This document shows positions 8,364 to 16,075 of a stretch of DNA of 64,000 bases, one piece after another. The notes beneath the pieces were generated by a model. That model made no database searches. It was not told the DNA's origin and was given only the letters and a program-made list of their open reading frames with translations. Position 1 is the stretch's first letter. Every line of letters begins with the position of its first letter. The stretch spans positions 1-64,000 of the forward strand of contig NZ_JBHTDD010000017.1 in assembly GCF_042666615.1 (NCBI RefSeq), given 5' to 3'. Source of the DNA: KBS50 sp042666615 (GTDB lineage Bacteria > Actinomycetota > Actinomycetes > Mycobacteriales > Micromonosporaceae). Made by a program: the position numbers and the translations under genes.

Positions 8364-9497
8364 ATGCGACCGCGGCGCGACCAGGATGGAGGGCGGCTCG
8401 CCGAAGGTCCGGCGGGCGGTCCGGTCCGTGCACCGGGGTACGGACCGGATCCCATGCCGTCGTCGCCGAACGTGCTGTGGGGTCGGGTGGGCGGTGGCTT
8501 TCCGGCGCCCGCCCGGCTCGACCGGCTGCTGCGACACGCCCCGACGGCGGCAGTCCTGTTCACCTCGATCCTGGTTGCCGTACAGCTGCCGTGGGTGGTG
8601 CTGCCCGTGGACGGGGCCGGGGCCGACCCACGGCGTGGCGTCTGGGCCCTCGCCTCCGCCGTTCTGCTGCTGGTCCCGCACTGCGCGCAGGTCAGGGCCG
8701 CTACCGCAGGCGTTCGTCTCCGCGGCGGTCCGTGGGCCCTGGCGTTCATGGTGGCGGTGGTGCTGGCGGTGTTGCCCGTGGTTGGCGCCCACTGGCTGCC
8801 GGTGCTCTACGCGCCGGCGGTCTCGGCGCTGCTCGTCCTGTCCCGGCCGTGGGCCGTCCCGGTGGCGGTGGCGTTGCTCGTCGGGGTCGTCCCCCTCGGG
8901 CTGCTTATGGGCGTCGACGGATTCACGGCGATCTGGTACGTCTTCGCAGCGGTCTTCCGAGGCATCGCGGTGTACGCGCTGATCAGCCTGTCCGGTTCCG
9001 CCACCCGGCTGCAAAGCGCACGCACGGCGCTCGCGTCGGAGGCGGTGCTTGTCGAGCGACAGCGCCTCGACTGGGAGATCCGCCGCCGGCTCGACGTCGC
9101 GTTGCAGCAGATCGCCCATCGAGGTGGGCGGGCGGCCAACGAACGAGACCCGGCGTGGCGGGCGGGCGAGTTGCGGGCCGTGACCGCCGTCGCCCGCCGG
9201 ACGCTCACCGAGACACGGCGGCTGGTCGGCCGGCATCACGTCACGTCGTGGCGCACGGAACTGGATACCGCGGTGTCGCTGCTCGCGGCGGCCGGGATCA
9301 GCGTCGCCGTCAGCACACCCGCGAGCCTGCCCGACGCGGACGACGCCGAGTTCCGGGCCGCCCTCCGGGAGTCGGTCGCGCGCCTGCTGGACGACCAACC
9401 GGCCGGTGCCTGCCGGATCGAGGTGACGGTGCGGGATGACCGTCCCAGGGTCGAGGTACGCGGGCTTGCCGGAGGGGAACAGCCATGGTCCGGGTGA
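8364..9497 (+). CDS. Degenerate DesK-like sensor kinase paralogue
   Basis: With the ATG at 8364 this is a 377-residue protein with about five membrane helices in the first 200 residues. A coiled DHp-like segment (ERQRLDWEIRRRLDVALQQ) and a weak ATPase-like tail follow. It parallels the next gene, a real HisKA_3 kinase, along its length. However, the phospho-acceptor motif RDLHD is replaced by RRRLD, the N-box Asn is absent, and no glycine-rich G-boxes are visible. It is probably a pseudokinase that heterodimerises with or modulates the downstream kinase. It overlaps that gene by 13 bases. The start is uncertain; 8454 is an alternative. Confidence 0.65.
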   Translation: MRPRRDQDGGRLAEGPAGGPVRAPGYGPDPMPSSPNVLWGRVGGGFPAPARLDRLLRHAPTAAVLFTSILVAVQLPWVVLPVDGAGADPRRGVWALASAVLLLVPHCAQVRAATAGVRLRGGPWALAFMVAVVLAVLPVVGAHWLPVLYAPAVSALLVLSRPWAVPVAVALLVGVVPLGLLMGVDGFTAIWYVFAAVFRGIAVYALISLSGSATRLQSARTALASEAVLVERQRLDWEIRRRLDVALQQIAHRGGRAANERDPAWRAGELRAVTAVARRTLTETRRLVGRHHVTSWRTELDTAVSLLAAAGISVAVSTPASLPDADDAEFRAALRESVARLLDDQPAGACRIEVTVRDDRPRVEVRGLAGGEQPWSG

Positions 9498-10669
9498 GTG
9501 CGGCGGGTGCCGTCAGCGGAGAGGGCAGCCTGCCTCCACTGACGCGCCGGCAGAGCCGGTTGCTCCTGTTCGGTATCCACCTGGCCGTCGCTTTCGTTCA
9601 CGTCGGTCTGACGGCTTCGATCATGATCGAAGAAGGAGCGCCGTGGTGGACGCCGACATCGGCCCTTGTCCTGGGCGTTGTGCCGATGCTGCTCAACCTG
9701 CGGCACAGTCTCGCGTTCGCATCCGGCCGGCGCCCCGCGGGCTGGTACTGGACGTTGACGGCAATGATCGTGATTCTCGCGGTGCCGATACCGTGGTGGC
9801 CGTACATGTGGACGTACTCCGGTGTCTACGTCATCGCCTCCGCAGGGCTGCTGTTGCCCGGTTGGGCGGCCGTGGCGACGACGGCCGTGGCGCTCACTGT
9901 GAACGTCGGGTGGTACTTTGTGCACTTCCACGATCTGTGGATGGCCGCGGGTGGTTGGCTATGGGTCGTGGCTTACGGGCTGTACGCGCTCGGGGTGTCC
10001 GTTGCCGGTGCCGCCGCTCTGTTCTTGTCTGCGTGGCTGACCCGCGCGTTGGCCGAGCTGTCGGCGGCCCGGGCGGCGCTGGCTGAGGCCGCGGTGCAGG
10101 GTGAGCGACGGCGCATCCTCCGCGACCTGCACGACCTGCTCGGCCAGAGCCTGTCGGCGGTGTCACTCAAGGGCGATCTGGCGCTGCGGCTGCTGCCCAG
10201 GGACCCGGAAGCGGCCCGTGCGGAGATGATCGGGCTGGTGTCGGTGGCCCGCACCGCGATACGCGACGCGCGTACCGTCGCGCGTGACACCCGGCGGGTC
10301 TCGCTCCGCACGGAGATCGACGGGGCGGTAGCCCTGCTGGCGGCGGCGGGAGTCCAGGCCGACGTACGGCTGGCGGAGGAGCCGATGTCGAGCCAGGTGG
10401 AGGAGCTGCTCGCCTGGGCGGTACGGGAGGGGACGACGAACATGCTTCGCCACAGTGAGGCCCGCCGGTGCTGGATGCGTGTTGACCGACAGGGCGACCG
10501 CGTCCGGCTGGAAATGGTCAACGACGGCGCCCGGGCCGGTGGGGGCGAGGGCAGCGGACTGGCCGGGTTGTCCGACAGGGCCCGCGCGCTGGCCGGTTCG
10601 GTGCGGTCCGGATTGATCGGTGGCGGCCGTTTCCGGCTGGCCGTTGAGGCTTTCGGCGGTGACCGGTGA
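9485..10669 (+). CDS. Sensor histidine kinase, NarL/DesK type (HisKA_3)
   Basis: This 394-residue protein has five or six membrane helices (residues 25-185) and a DHp helix ERRRILRDLHDLLGQ with phospho-acceptor His216. Its HATPase_c domain has N-box EGTTNMLRHS, and GSGLAGLSDRARAL forms the ATP lid. It lacks a large extracellular sensor, so like DesK it may sense membrane state or a lipophilic compound. Its stop overlaps the response regulator start (GTGA), indicating co-translation. Confidence 0.92.
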   Translation: MVRVSAAGAVSGEGSLPPLTRRQSRLLLFGIHLAVAFVHVGLTASIMIEEGAPWWTPTSALVLGVVPMLLNLRHSLAFASGRRPAGWYWTLTAMIVILAVPIPWWPYMWTYSGVYVIASAGLLLPGWAAVATTAVALTVNVGWYFVHFHDLWMAAGGWLWVVAYGLYALGVSVAGAAALFLSAWLTRALAELSAARAALAEAAVQGERRRILRDLHDLLGQSLSAVSLKGDLALRLLPRDPEAARAEMIGLVSVARTAIRDARTVARDTRRVSLRTEIDGAVALLAAAGVQADVRLAEEPMSSQVEELLAWAVREGTTNMLRHSEARRCWMRVDRQGDRVRLEMVNDGARAGGGEGSGLAGLSDRARALAGSVRSGLIGGGRFRLAVEAFGGDR

Positions 10670-11271
10670 TCCGTCTGCTGGTCGCCGAAGACATGGCGAT
10701 CCTGCGCAAGGCACTCGTCGCGCTTCTGTCGCTCGAGTCGGACTTCGAGGTGGTGGCGGAAGTCGAACGAGGAGACTTGATCCTGCCGCGGGCGCTGGAG
10801 ACCCAACCCGACGTCGCACTGCTCGACATCGATCTGCCCGGCCTCGACGGACTCAGCGCCGCCGGCCAACTCCATCAGCAGGTGCCCAACTGCCGGGCAA
10901 TCGTGCTGACTGGGCTGAGTCAGCCCGGCAACCTCCTGCGCGCCTTAACCGTTCACGTCCGGGGTTTCATCGTCAAGGACGCGCCGGCCGACGCACTGAT
11001 CGACGGCATCCGCCGGGTGATCGCCGGCCAACGGGTCATCGATCCCGATCTCGTTGCCATCGCCATGGAAACCGGCGCCAGCCCGTTGACACCGCGTGAA
11101 GCCGACGTGCTGCGTGCCGCAGCCGACGGCCTGTCCACCGCCGACATTGGCGAGCGGTTGTTCCTTTCTCCAGCGACCGTCCGCAACTACCTATCCAACG
11201 CGATAGCCAAGACCGGCACGCACAACCGCATCGGCGCGATTCGCACGGCCCGCGACGCCGGCTGGATCTGA
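10666..11271 (+). CDS. LuxR/NarL-family response regulator
   Basis: The 201-residue protein has a receiver domain with the acidic pair AED (residues 7-9) and phospho-acceptor Asp54 in ALLDIDLPG. A LuxR-type helix-turn-helix follows (about 138-195), with LTPREADVLRAAADG and SPATVRNYLSNAIAKTG. It is the partner of the upstream kinase and the output of the three-gene operon. No target site could be identified. Confidence 0.93.
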   Translation: MIRLLVAEDMAILRKALVALLSLESDFEVVAEVERGDLILPRALETQPDVALLDIDLPGLDGLSAAGQLHQQVPNCRAIVLTGLSQPGNLLRALTVHVRGFIVKDAPADALIDGIRRVIAGQRVIDPDLVAIAMETGASPLTPREADVLRAAADGLSTADIGERLFLSPATVRNYLSNAIAKTGTHNRIGAIRTARDAGWI

Positions 11272-11394
11272 CGAGAGCCGGCGGCGTCGTTTCATCCATC
11301 TCCCCCGTCAGCGCACCCTACGGCCCAATATGGCCGAACGTGCAGGCCGGGAATGGTAAGCGACTGGCGATTGGCTGCCCGGCTAGAGGCACTT

Positions 11395-11496
11395 ATGCGA
11401 AGCCTCGGCCAAGCCGCCGTCGAGGCCGGCATGACCGTCGCCTGGTTCACCATCGAAAGGCTTCGGCGTCATGGTTCGCCGACACCGCCCAGGTGA
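11395..11496 (+). pseudogene. Fragment of an IS21-type IstB helper ATPase
   Basis: The frame starting at 11395 encodes MRSLGQAAVEAGMTVAWFTI and a few more residues before a stop. This resembles the segment just after Walker A in IstB-like ATPases of IS21 elements. The upstream frame with ATGDWL (near 11360) resembles the residues before Walker A, suggesting the P-loop itself was deleted. I judge it a decayed insertion-sequence relic. The rest of 11272-11533 shows nothing. Confidence 0.4.
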
Positions 11497-11533
11497 CTCC
11501 GTCGCACGAGCCATGGCGCCTTCGGCTCGGGCT

Positions 11534-11884
11534 TCAGCGTGCACCGTTGATCTGGGCACGCATTGTGGCAGCCGTCATTGACGCGTCGTAGCCCGGCTCC
11601 ACACCCGCGACGATCACCGCCTCGCCCTCGATGTTGCCGGTTCGCAACGGCAGAATCGTCTGGTACTCGGCCGAGTCGTACCATGCGTGAGCGCTGTCGG
11701 TGTCGGGGAACTCGATGATGACTATCGTGCCTGGCCACGTTCCTTCCAGGACGTCGACCGTTCCGCCGTGCACCAGGAAGCGACCGTTGAAGGGGTCCAA
11801 CGTCGCCTGGATCCGCTCGAGGTACTCGAACACCTCATCGTTTCCGGTCGGCGTTCTCAGGTGGGCGATGGCGTAACCAGCCAC
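11534..11884 (-). CDS. DUF1330-family protein
   Basis: The 116-residue protein begins with a GTG at 11884 (GYAIAHLRTP). It carries the alpha/beta-barrel DUF1330 features: GRFLVHGGTVDVLEG, WPGTIVIIEFPD, and SAHAWYDSAEYQTILPLR. Small DUF1330 proteins adopt a dimeric ferredoxin-like fold. Their biochemical role is not established. It lies downstream of, and in the same direction as, the HxlR gene. Confidence 0.85.
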   Translation of the reverse strand: MAGYAIAHLRTPTGNDEVFEYLERIQATLDPFNGRFLVHGGTVDVLEGTWPGTIVIIEFPDTDSAHAWYDSAEYQTILPLRTGNIEGEAVIVAGVEPGYDASMTAATMRAQINGAR

Positions 11885-11980
11885 GTCTGGTCCAATCCTG
11901 CGTCGGTGAATCCGTCAGTCCGCGAGGCGGCGGCGACAGACGCTAACCCGGTCCGCCCTCACGATGACGACAGCCGCGCG

Positions 11981-12655
11981 TCACGGCCGCTTCCGCTGCA
12001 TGGCGGGCTCGGGCGATGGGAACAGCCGGAGGAATCGCTCGACGCGCTCGTGACTGCCCGACAGCCGCACATCGCCGGAGGCTATCGCGTCGTCCAGGCC
12101 GCGATCCTCCCAGAGCAGCGCGTTGAGCGTTGCTGGCGCGGTCTCGACGATGGCGTCCGGCTGGTCCGTCTCGCCCCGCCGAATCTGGATCACCCCGGCG
12201 GACAGCTGAACGCGGAACGTGTCCTCTCCCATTCGCAGGCCCAGGTCGATGGTGAGCCCGTCAGCCAGTTCCGGGTCGAACATCGTCTTCAGCGCCAGCA
12301 TGAGTGAGTCGGAACTCAACGCGGCGTCGTGGCGCAGCGATGGCGATCGGACCCCCCACCGACCCAGGGCCGTGATCACCGGCTCAAGCTCACGGCCCCA
12401 CGTGGTCAGCTCGTACACCCAGGTGGCGGCGGGCGGGGGAAGCTTGCGGCGACGCGTCACGCCGGCCTCCTCCATCTCGCGGAGCCGTTGAGCCAGCACA
12501 TTCGGGCTCGCGCCCGGCAGGCCCATCCGCAGGTCGGTGAACCGTTTGGGACCGAACAGCAGTTCGCGGACCACCAGCAGCGCCCAGCGCTCGCCCACGA
12601 GGTCGAGAGCGTGAGAGGCGGCGCACCCGTCGTCGTATCTACGCTTTCTGGCCAT
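11981..12655 (-). CDS. HxlR-family regulator with C-terminal extension
   Basis: The 224-residue protein has an HxlR/MarR-like winged helix in residues 5-105: CAASHALDLVGERWALLVVREL, GPKRFTDL, SPNVLAQRLREMEEAGV. It is followed by an SCP2-like domain (about 125-215) of the kind found in the longer HxlR regulators of actinomycetes. It is divergent from an MFS pump and most likely controls it, perhaps by binding a hydrophobic ligand in the C-terminal domain. Confidence 0.88.
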   Translation of the reverse strand: MARKRRYDDGCAASHALDLVGERWALLVVRELLFGPKRFTDLRMGLPGASPNVLAQRLREMEEAGVTRRRKLPPPAATWVYELTTWGRELEPVITALGRWGVRSPSLRHDAALSSDSLMLALKTMFDPELADGLTIDLGLRMGEDTFRVQLSAGVIQIRRGETDQPDAIVETAPATLNALLWEDRGLDDAIASGDVRLSGSHERVERFLRLFPSPEPAMQRKRP

Positions 12656-12698
12656 CCCCCCACCCTATCAGCGAAGGTCCTCGATTCAATGCTGGAAG

Positions 12699-12728
12699 TT
12701 GTAATTTAGGACCTACTACTAGCATAAT
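12699..12728 (+). promoter_or_regulatory. Promoter of the MFS gene inside a probable HxlR operator
   Basis: TTGTAA (12699-12704) and CATAAT (12723-12728) are 18 bases apart. They are flanked by inverted arms TGGAAGT (12693-12699) and ACTTCCA (12732-12738). The 119-bp divergent spacer is clearly AT-richer than the coding DNA. Repression by HxlR across this promoter is an inference. Confidence 0.5.
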
Positions 12729-12774
12729 GCTACTTCCAGAGATGATTCAAGGATCACCGGAACTGGGAGAGCAG

Positions 12775-14289
12775 ATGACAGGTGCGCGGAACGATCGAAC
12801 ATCCCAGCCGGCGACAGCGACCGGGCCGCCCGATCCACGACGTTGGAAGGCGTTGGCGCTGCTTGGCACGGCCTTCTTCATGGTCATCCTGGACGCGACA
12901 ATCGTGCTCACCGCGATCCCGTCGATACAGGAGGACCTGAACTTCACGGTGGCCGGCGTCCAATGGGTGCTCACGGGGTACGCCGTGACCTTCGGCGGCC
13001 TCATGCTGTTCTTCGGCCGCGTCGCCGACCTCGTCGGACGACGCGGTGTCTTTCTTGTGGGCGTCGCGCTGTTCGTCGTTTCGTCGTTACTGTGTGCTGT
13101 CGCCTGGACCGGCGGCTGGCTTCTCGCGGCCCGCGCGGCACAGGGCGTCTCGGCCGCCATCATGGCCCCGACCGCGCTGTCCATCGTCGTGTCGGTGTTC
13201 CGCGACCCGACCGAGCGCAACCAGGCGTTGGGCGTGTGGGGCGCGTTGGGCGGCATCGGCGCCACGGCTGGTCTGCTACTGGGTGGCGTCATCACCGCCA
13301 GCCTTGGCTGGGAATGGCTCTTCTATATCAACGTCCCGATCGGCATCACCATCCTTCTGCTGGTGCCCGCGCTCATCGACACGAGTCGCACGAAGAGCAC
13401 CTCGCGCCGGTTTGACGCGGCCGGCGCGGTCACGAGTACGTCGGCGCTGGTCCTGTTGATCTACGCCATCATCAACGCACCAGAGGCTGGCTGGGCGAGT
13501 GTCCAAACCATTGTCGAACTCGCTGTCGCGGCGTTGCTGATCACACTCTTCCTCGTGATCGAGGCCCGATCGACGGCACCACTGGTGCCGCTGCGGATCT
13601 TCAAGCTGCGCGGCGTAGCGGCCGGCAACCTGACGATCCTTGCGGTCGGACTCTCGGTCGACGGCATGCTGTTCCCGTTGACGCTGTACGTGCAACAGGT
13701 TCTCGGCTACTCGGCTCTTCAGTTCGGCCTGACCAGTGCGCTGATGACCGTGATGTCCATCCTGGGCGCGTTCGCCGGCCAGGCGTTGGTGACCAAGCTG
13801 GGTTTGCGGCCGATCGCCGTGCCGGCCCTGCTGCTGATCGTGATCGGCAGCTCCCTGCTGACTGCGGTCTCGGTCAACGGCACGTTCTTCGGCGACCTTC
13901 TCTGGGGCCTGCTGATCTTCGGACCGGGCTTGGGCGCCGCGTTCGTAGCATCCCAGATCGCCGCCCTGAACGACGTCGCCGAGGAGGAGTCCGGACTGGC
14001 CGCGGGCCTGGTCGACACCTCGTTCAACATCGGTAGCGCCCTCGGCATCGCCATCGTGATGTCGGTGGCTCTGTCGGTCGCTGGCGGGGTGGCAACCGAC
14101 GATCCCGCCGTCGCCCTGACGGAAGGCCTCCAATCCGCCTTCCTCGTCGCGACGATGTTCGCGATCCTCGGCTTCCTCGCCGCGTTCGCCCTGCCCGGAC
14201 GACCCGCCGACCCGGCGAGCACGAGCGCGGGGTCGGCGGTGAGCTTCGACAAGGCTGCCTCCAGCGTGGCGGGGTCGACCCAGCGGTGA
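12775..14289 (+). CDS. MFS drug transporter, DHA2 family
   Basis: The ATG at 12775 is preceded by GGGAGA and gives 504 residues with about 14 membrane helices. Characteristic motifs are FFMVILDATIVLTAIPSI (helix 1), GRVADLVGRRGVFL (motif A) and GALGGIGATAGLLLGGVI (motif C of exporters). An earlier in-frame ATG at 12727 lies on the -10 box and is unlikely. It is probably a drug exporter controlled by the divergent HxlR protein. Confidence 0.9.
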   Translation: MTGARNDRTSQPATATGPPDPRRWKALALLGTAFFMVILDATIVLTAIPSIQEDLNFTVAGVQWVLTGYAVTFGGLMLFFGRVADLVGRRGVFLVGVALFVVSSLLCAVAWTGGWLLAARAAQGVSAAIMAPTALSIVVSVFRDPTERNQALGVWGALGGIGATAGLLLGGVITASLGWEWLFYINVPIGITILLLVPALIDTSRTKSTSRRFDAAGAVTSTSALVLLIYAIINAPEAGWASVQTIVELAVAALLITLFLVIEARSTAPLVPLRIFKLRGVAAGNLTILAVGLSVDGMLFPLTLYVQQVLGYSALQFGLTSALMTVMSILGAFAGQALVTKLGLRPIAVPALLLIVIGSSLLTAVSVNGTFFGDLLWGLLIFGPGLGAAFVASQIAALNDVAEEESGLAAGLVDTSFNIGSALGIAIVMSVALSVAGGVATDDPAVALTEGLQSAFLVATMFAILGFLAAFALPGRPADPASTSAGSAVSFDKAASSVAGSTQR

Positions 14290-14420
14290 TGATCGCTGGC
14301 GGCGGTGGAACTGACGCCAGCTGGGCCCTGAGCAGGGTCGTTGCCCTTGGCTCCGCTCCGGGCGGTTCATTTCGGGTTTCCTCGAATCGATGGTCCCTCG
14401 CCCAGGCGGTCACGGATGCT

Positions 14421-14455
14421 CGACCCGACCCGACCCGACCCGACCCGACCCGACC
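14421..14455 (+). repeat. Pentanucleotide microsatellite, seven CGACC units
   Basis: Seven exact head-to-tail copies of CGACC are followed by a degenerate TGACT unit. The array lies 48 bases upstream of the VOC gene start, in non-coding DNA, where changes in copy number could alter promoter spacing. Confidence 0.9.
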
Positions 14456-14502
14456 TGACTTGGAGTCGCGGTGACATTCCACGCAGGGAGAGGATCAACG
14501 CC

Positions 14503-14937
14503 ATGCTGACCAGCTTCTATCCGGTGCTCGGCTCGCACGACGTCGCGACCGCCAAGGACTTCTACACTCGACACTTCGGGTTCGAGGTCACCTTCGAGGC
14601 AGACTGGTACGTCAGCTTGCGCCGCGCCGACGCACCGCAGTACGAACTCGGGCTGCTCGATTTCACCCACTCGACAGTGCCCACGGCCTACCGCAAGCCC
14701 GTACAGGGCATGCTGCTCAACTTCGAGGTCGACGACGTCGATGCCGCGCACCAACGCCTCGTCGGGGAGGCCGGACTGACCGAGGAACTCACGCTGCGTA
14801 GCGAGGAGTTCGGGCAACGGCACTTCATCGTCGCCGCCCCGGACGGCGTACTCATCGACGTCATTACCAACATCCCGCCGGCCGGCGGCTACGTCGACCA
14901 GTTCGCACCCGGCATCGCCGAACAGCACTCGCCCTGA
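14503..14937 (+). CDS. VOC (glyoxalase/bleomycin-resistance) family protein
   Basis: From the ATG at 14503 (GGGAGAGG upstream) this is a 144-residue protein with paired beta-alpha-beta-beta-beta units. Typical elements are YPVLGSHDVATAKDFYTRHFGF, YELGLLDF, FEVDDVDAAHQRLV and FIVAAPDGVLIDVI. Such proteins bind a metal or sequester small molecules. The specific role is not readable from the sequence. Confidence 0.88.
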   Translation: MLTSFYPVLGSHDVATAKDFYTRHFGFEVTFEADWYVSLRRADAPQYELGLLDFTHSTVPTAYRKPVQGMLLNFEVDDVDAAHQRLVGEAGLTEELTLRSEEFGQRHFIVAAPDGVLIDVITNIPPAGGYVDQFAPGIAEQHSP

Positions 14938-15363
14938 CCTGGGCCGCCGACCTCGCAGCGCCGTGCAGGACGAACGAGACGTGGTCGATGGCGAGGGATC
15001 ACCACCGGCGATGCGTACGGACGTCCGCACCCCCAGGTCGAGATTCGCTCTGTGCCAATGGCGCGTAGCGGTCGTGCCGGTTGCGGGCACACCTGGAGGG
15101 CGTCGCGCCCACGAGCGGAGCGGCCCGTCCCAGTCCATAGAGCAGTAATGTGTTCCAAACATCAGGCTTCCACCGCCGGATCGATCGTTCGAATTTTTGT
15201 GTAAGCAAGGCTGCGACGAATGCCGGCCGACGATTACATGGGATAACCTGCCAAGTGGCCAGGAGTCGAGTAGCCGGAAAGACAATACGGAACAGAATCC
15301 TTGCCGGACTTGACTCGCTCGCCAATCTACAGGCTCATCCAACCAACATCTGAAAGGTTTGAC
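14938..15363. other. Intergenic region without a recognised gene
   Basis: About 430 bases separate the VOC stop from the secreted protein start. Short frames occur on both strands but none has a family resemblance or ribosome site that I would trust. From about 15150 the base composition becomes AT-richer, consistent with the promoter of the secreted protein gene. Confidence 0.4.
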
Positions 15364-15852
15364 ATGCGACTCGTGCGAGTGGCCATAGGGGGCGCAGCCA
15401 CCCTCGCCACTGTTATCGGACTCGGTTTGGTAACCGCCAGCCCCGCCGCCGCAGGCGGGACCTGGCGGGCGTACGGCAACACCAATCCGATAACCTCCAG
15501 CTCCAGCACATGGCGTTGCACCGTGAGCAAGGTGGTGGACAACAGCGCCGTATACGGCAAGGTCATCGCGCAGGTTTGTGCTATCAGGTCGTCGAGTGGA
15601 ACCGGCGTGCAGTCAGCCGTGATCGTACGCAACAACAGATCCAGCTCGTGGTACCCGTGGGCACAGTCGGACCTTATGGCGTACCCAAGTCGATCGTCTG
15701 AAGACAGGCTGGGCCAATGGCGGTGTTCGTCGTCCGGGATCGCGCCGAACACCTGGTCAGTCTGCTTCGGGGACACCATTATCCATAGCGGTCCGGTCAA
15801 CTCGGGCGGAAGCGTCGAGAGCGTCTACCTCGGCATTTCTCCGTACGTCTGA
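15364..15852 (+). CDS. Small secreted protein of unknown function
   Basis: The ATG at 15364 follows GAAAGG. The 162-residue product has a Sec signal peptide (LVRVAIGGAATLATVIGLG) ending near AAAG at residue 31. The mature part is about 130 residues, rich in Ser, Tyr and Trp, with four Cys (in WRCTVS, QVCAIR, WRCSSS and SVCFGD) that could form two disulfides. No family is recognised. It is monocistronic, with its own promoter region and a strong terminator. Its codon use is less GC-biased than that of its neighbours. Confidence 0.75.
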   Translation: MRLVRVAIGGAATLATVIGLGLVTASPAAAGGTWRAYGNTNPITSSSSTWRCTVSKVVDNSAVYGKVIAQVCAIRSSSGTGVQSAVIVRNNRSSSWYPWAQSDLMAYPSRSSEDRLGQWRCSSSGIAPNTWSVCFGDTIIHSGPVNSGGSVESVYLGISPYV

Positions 15853-15922
15853 GCCTCATTACAGCACGTGATCCGCAAGCCGGCGGGCGCACGCATCCAT
15901 TTACCTGATTGCTGACCGACAG

Positions 15923-15966
15923 CCCCGGTTGAGATCCTCTTCAGGAGAAGAAGATCTCGACCGGGG
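15923..15966 (+). terminator. Hairpin terminator
   Basis: A 14-bp stem (15923-15936 with 15953-15966, one G-T wobble) lies about 70 bases after the secreted protein stop and before the convergent SARP gene end. Confidence 0.75.
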
Positions 15967-16075
15967 TTGTCGTGGGTGGTCGATGCGCTAATGGTTGTGC
16001 CGCACACCGGGTACGCCCTACACGGCTCAGGCGGCCGGTGACGTTGAATCGGTCGACATGGAGAGCCGGCCACCA

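Noticed and set aside
12727..12774. Upstream ATG of the MFS gene as translation start
   Set aside because: It overlaps the predicted -10 box, while the ATG at 12775 has a proper ribosome site.
14421..14455. CRISPR-like repeats
   Set aside because: The units are five bases long and contiguous, without spacers; no cas genes are in the window.
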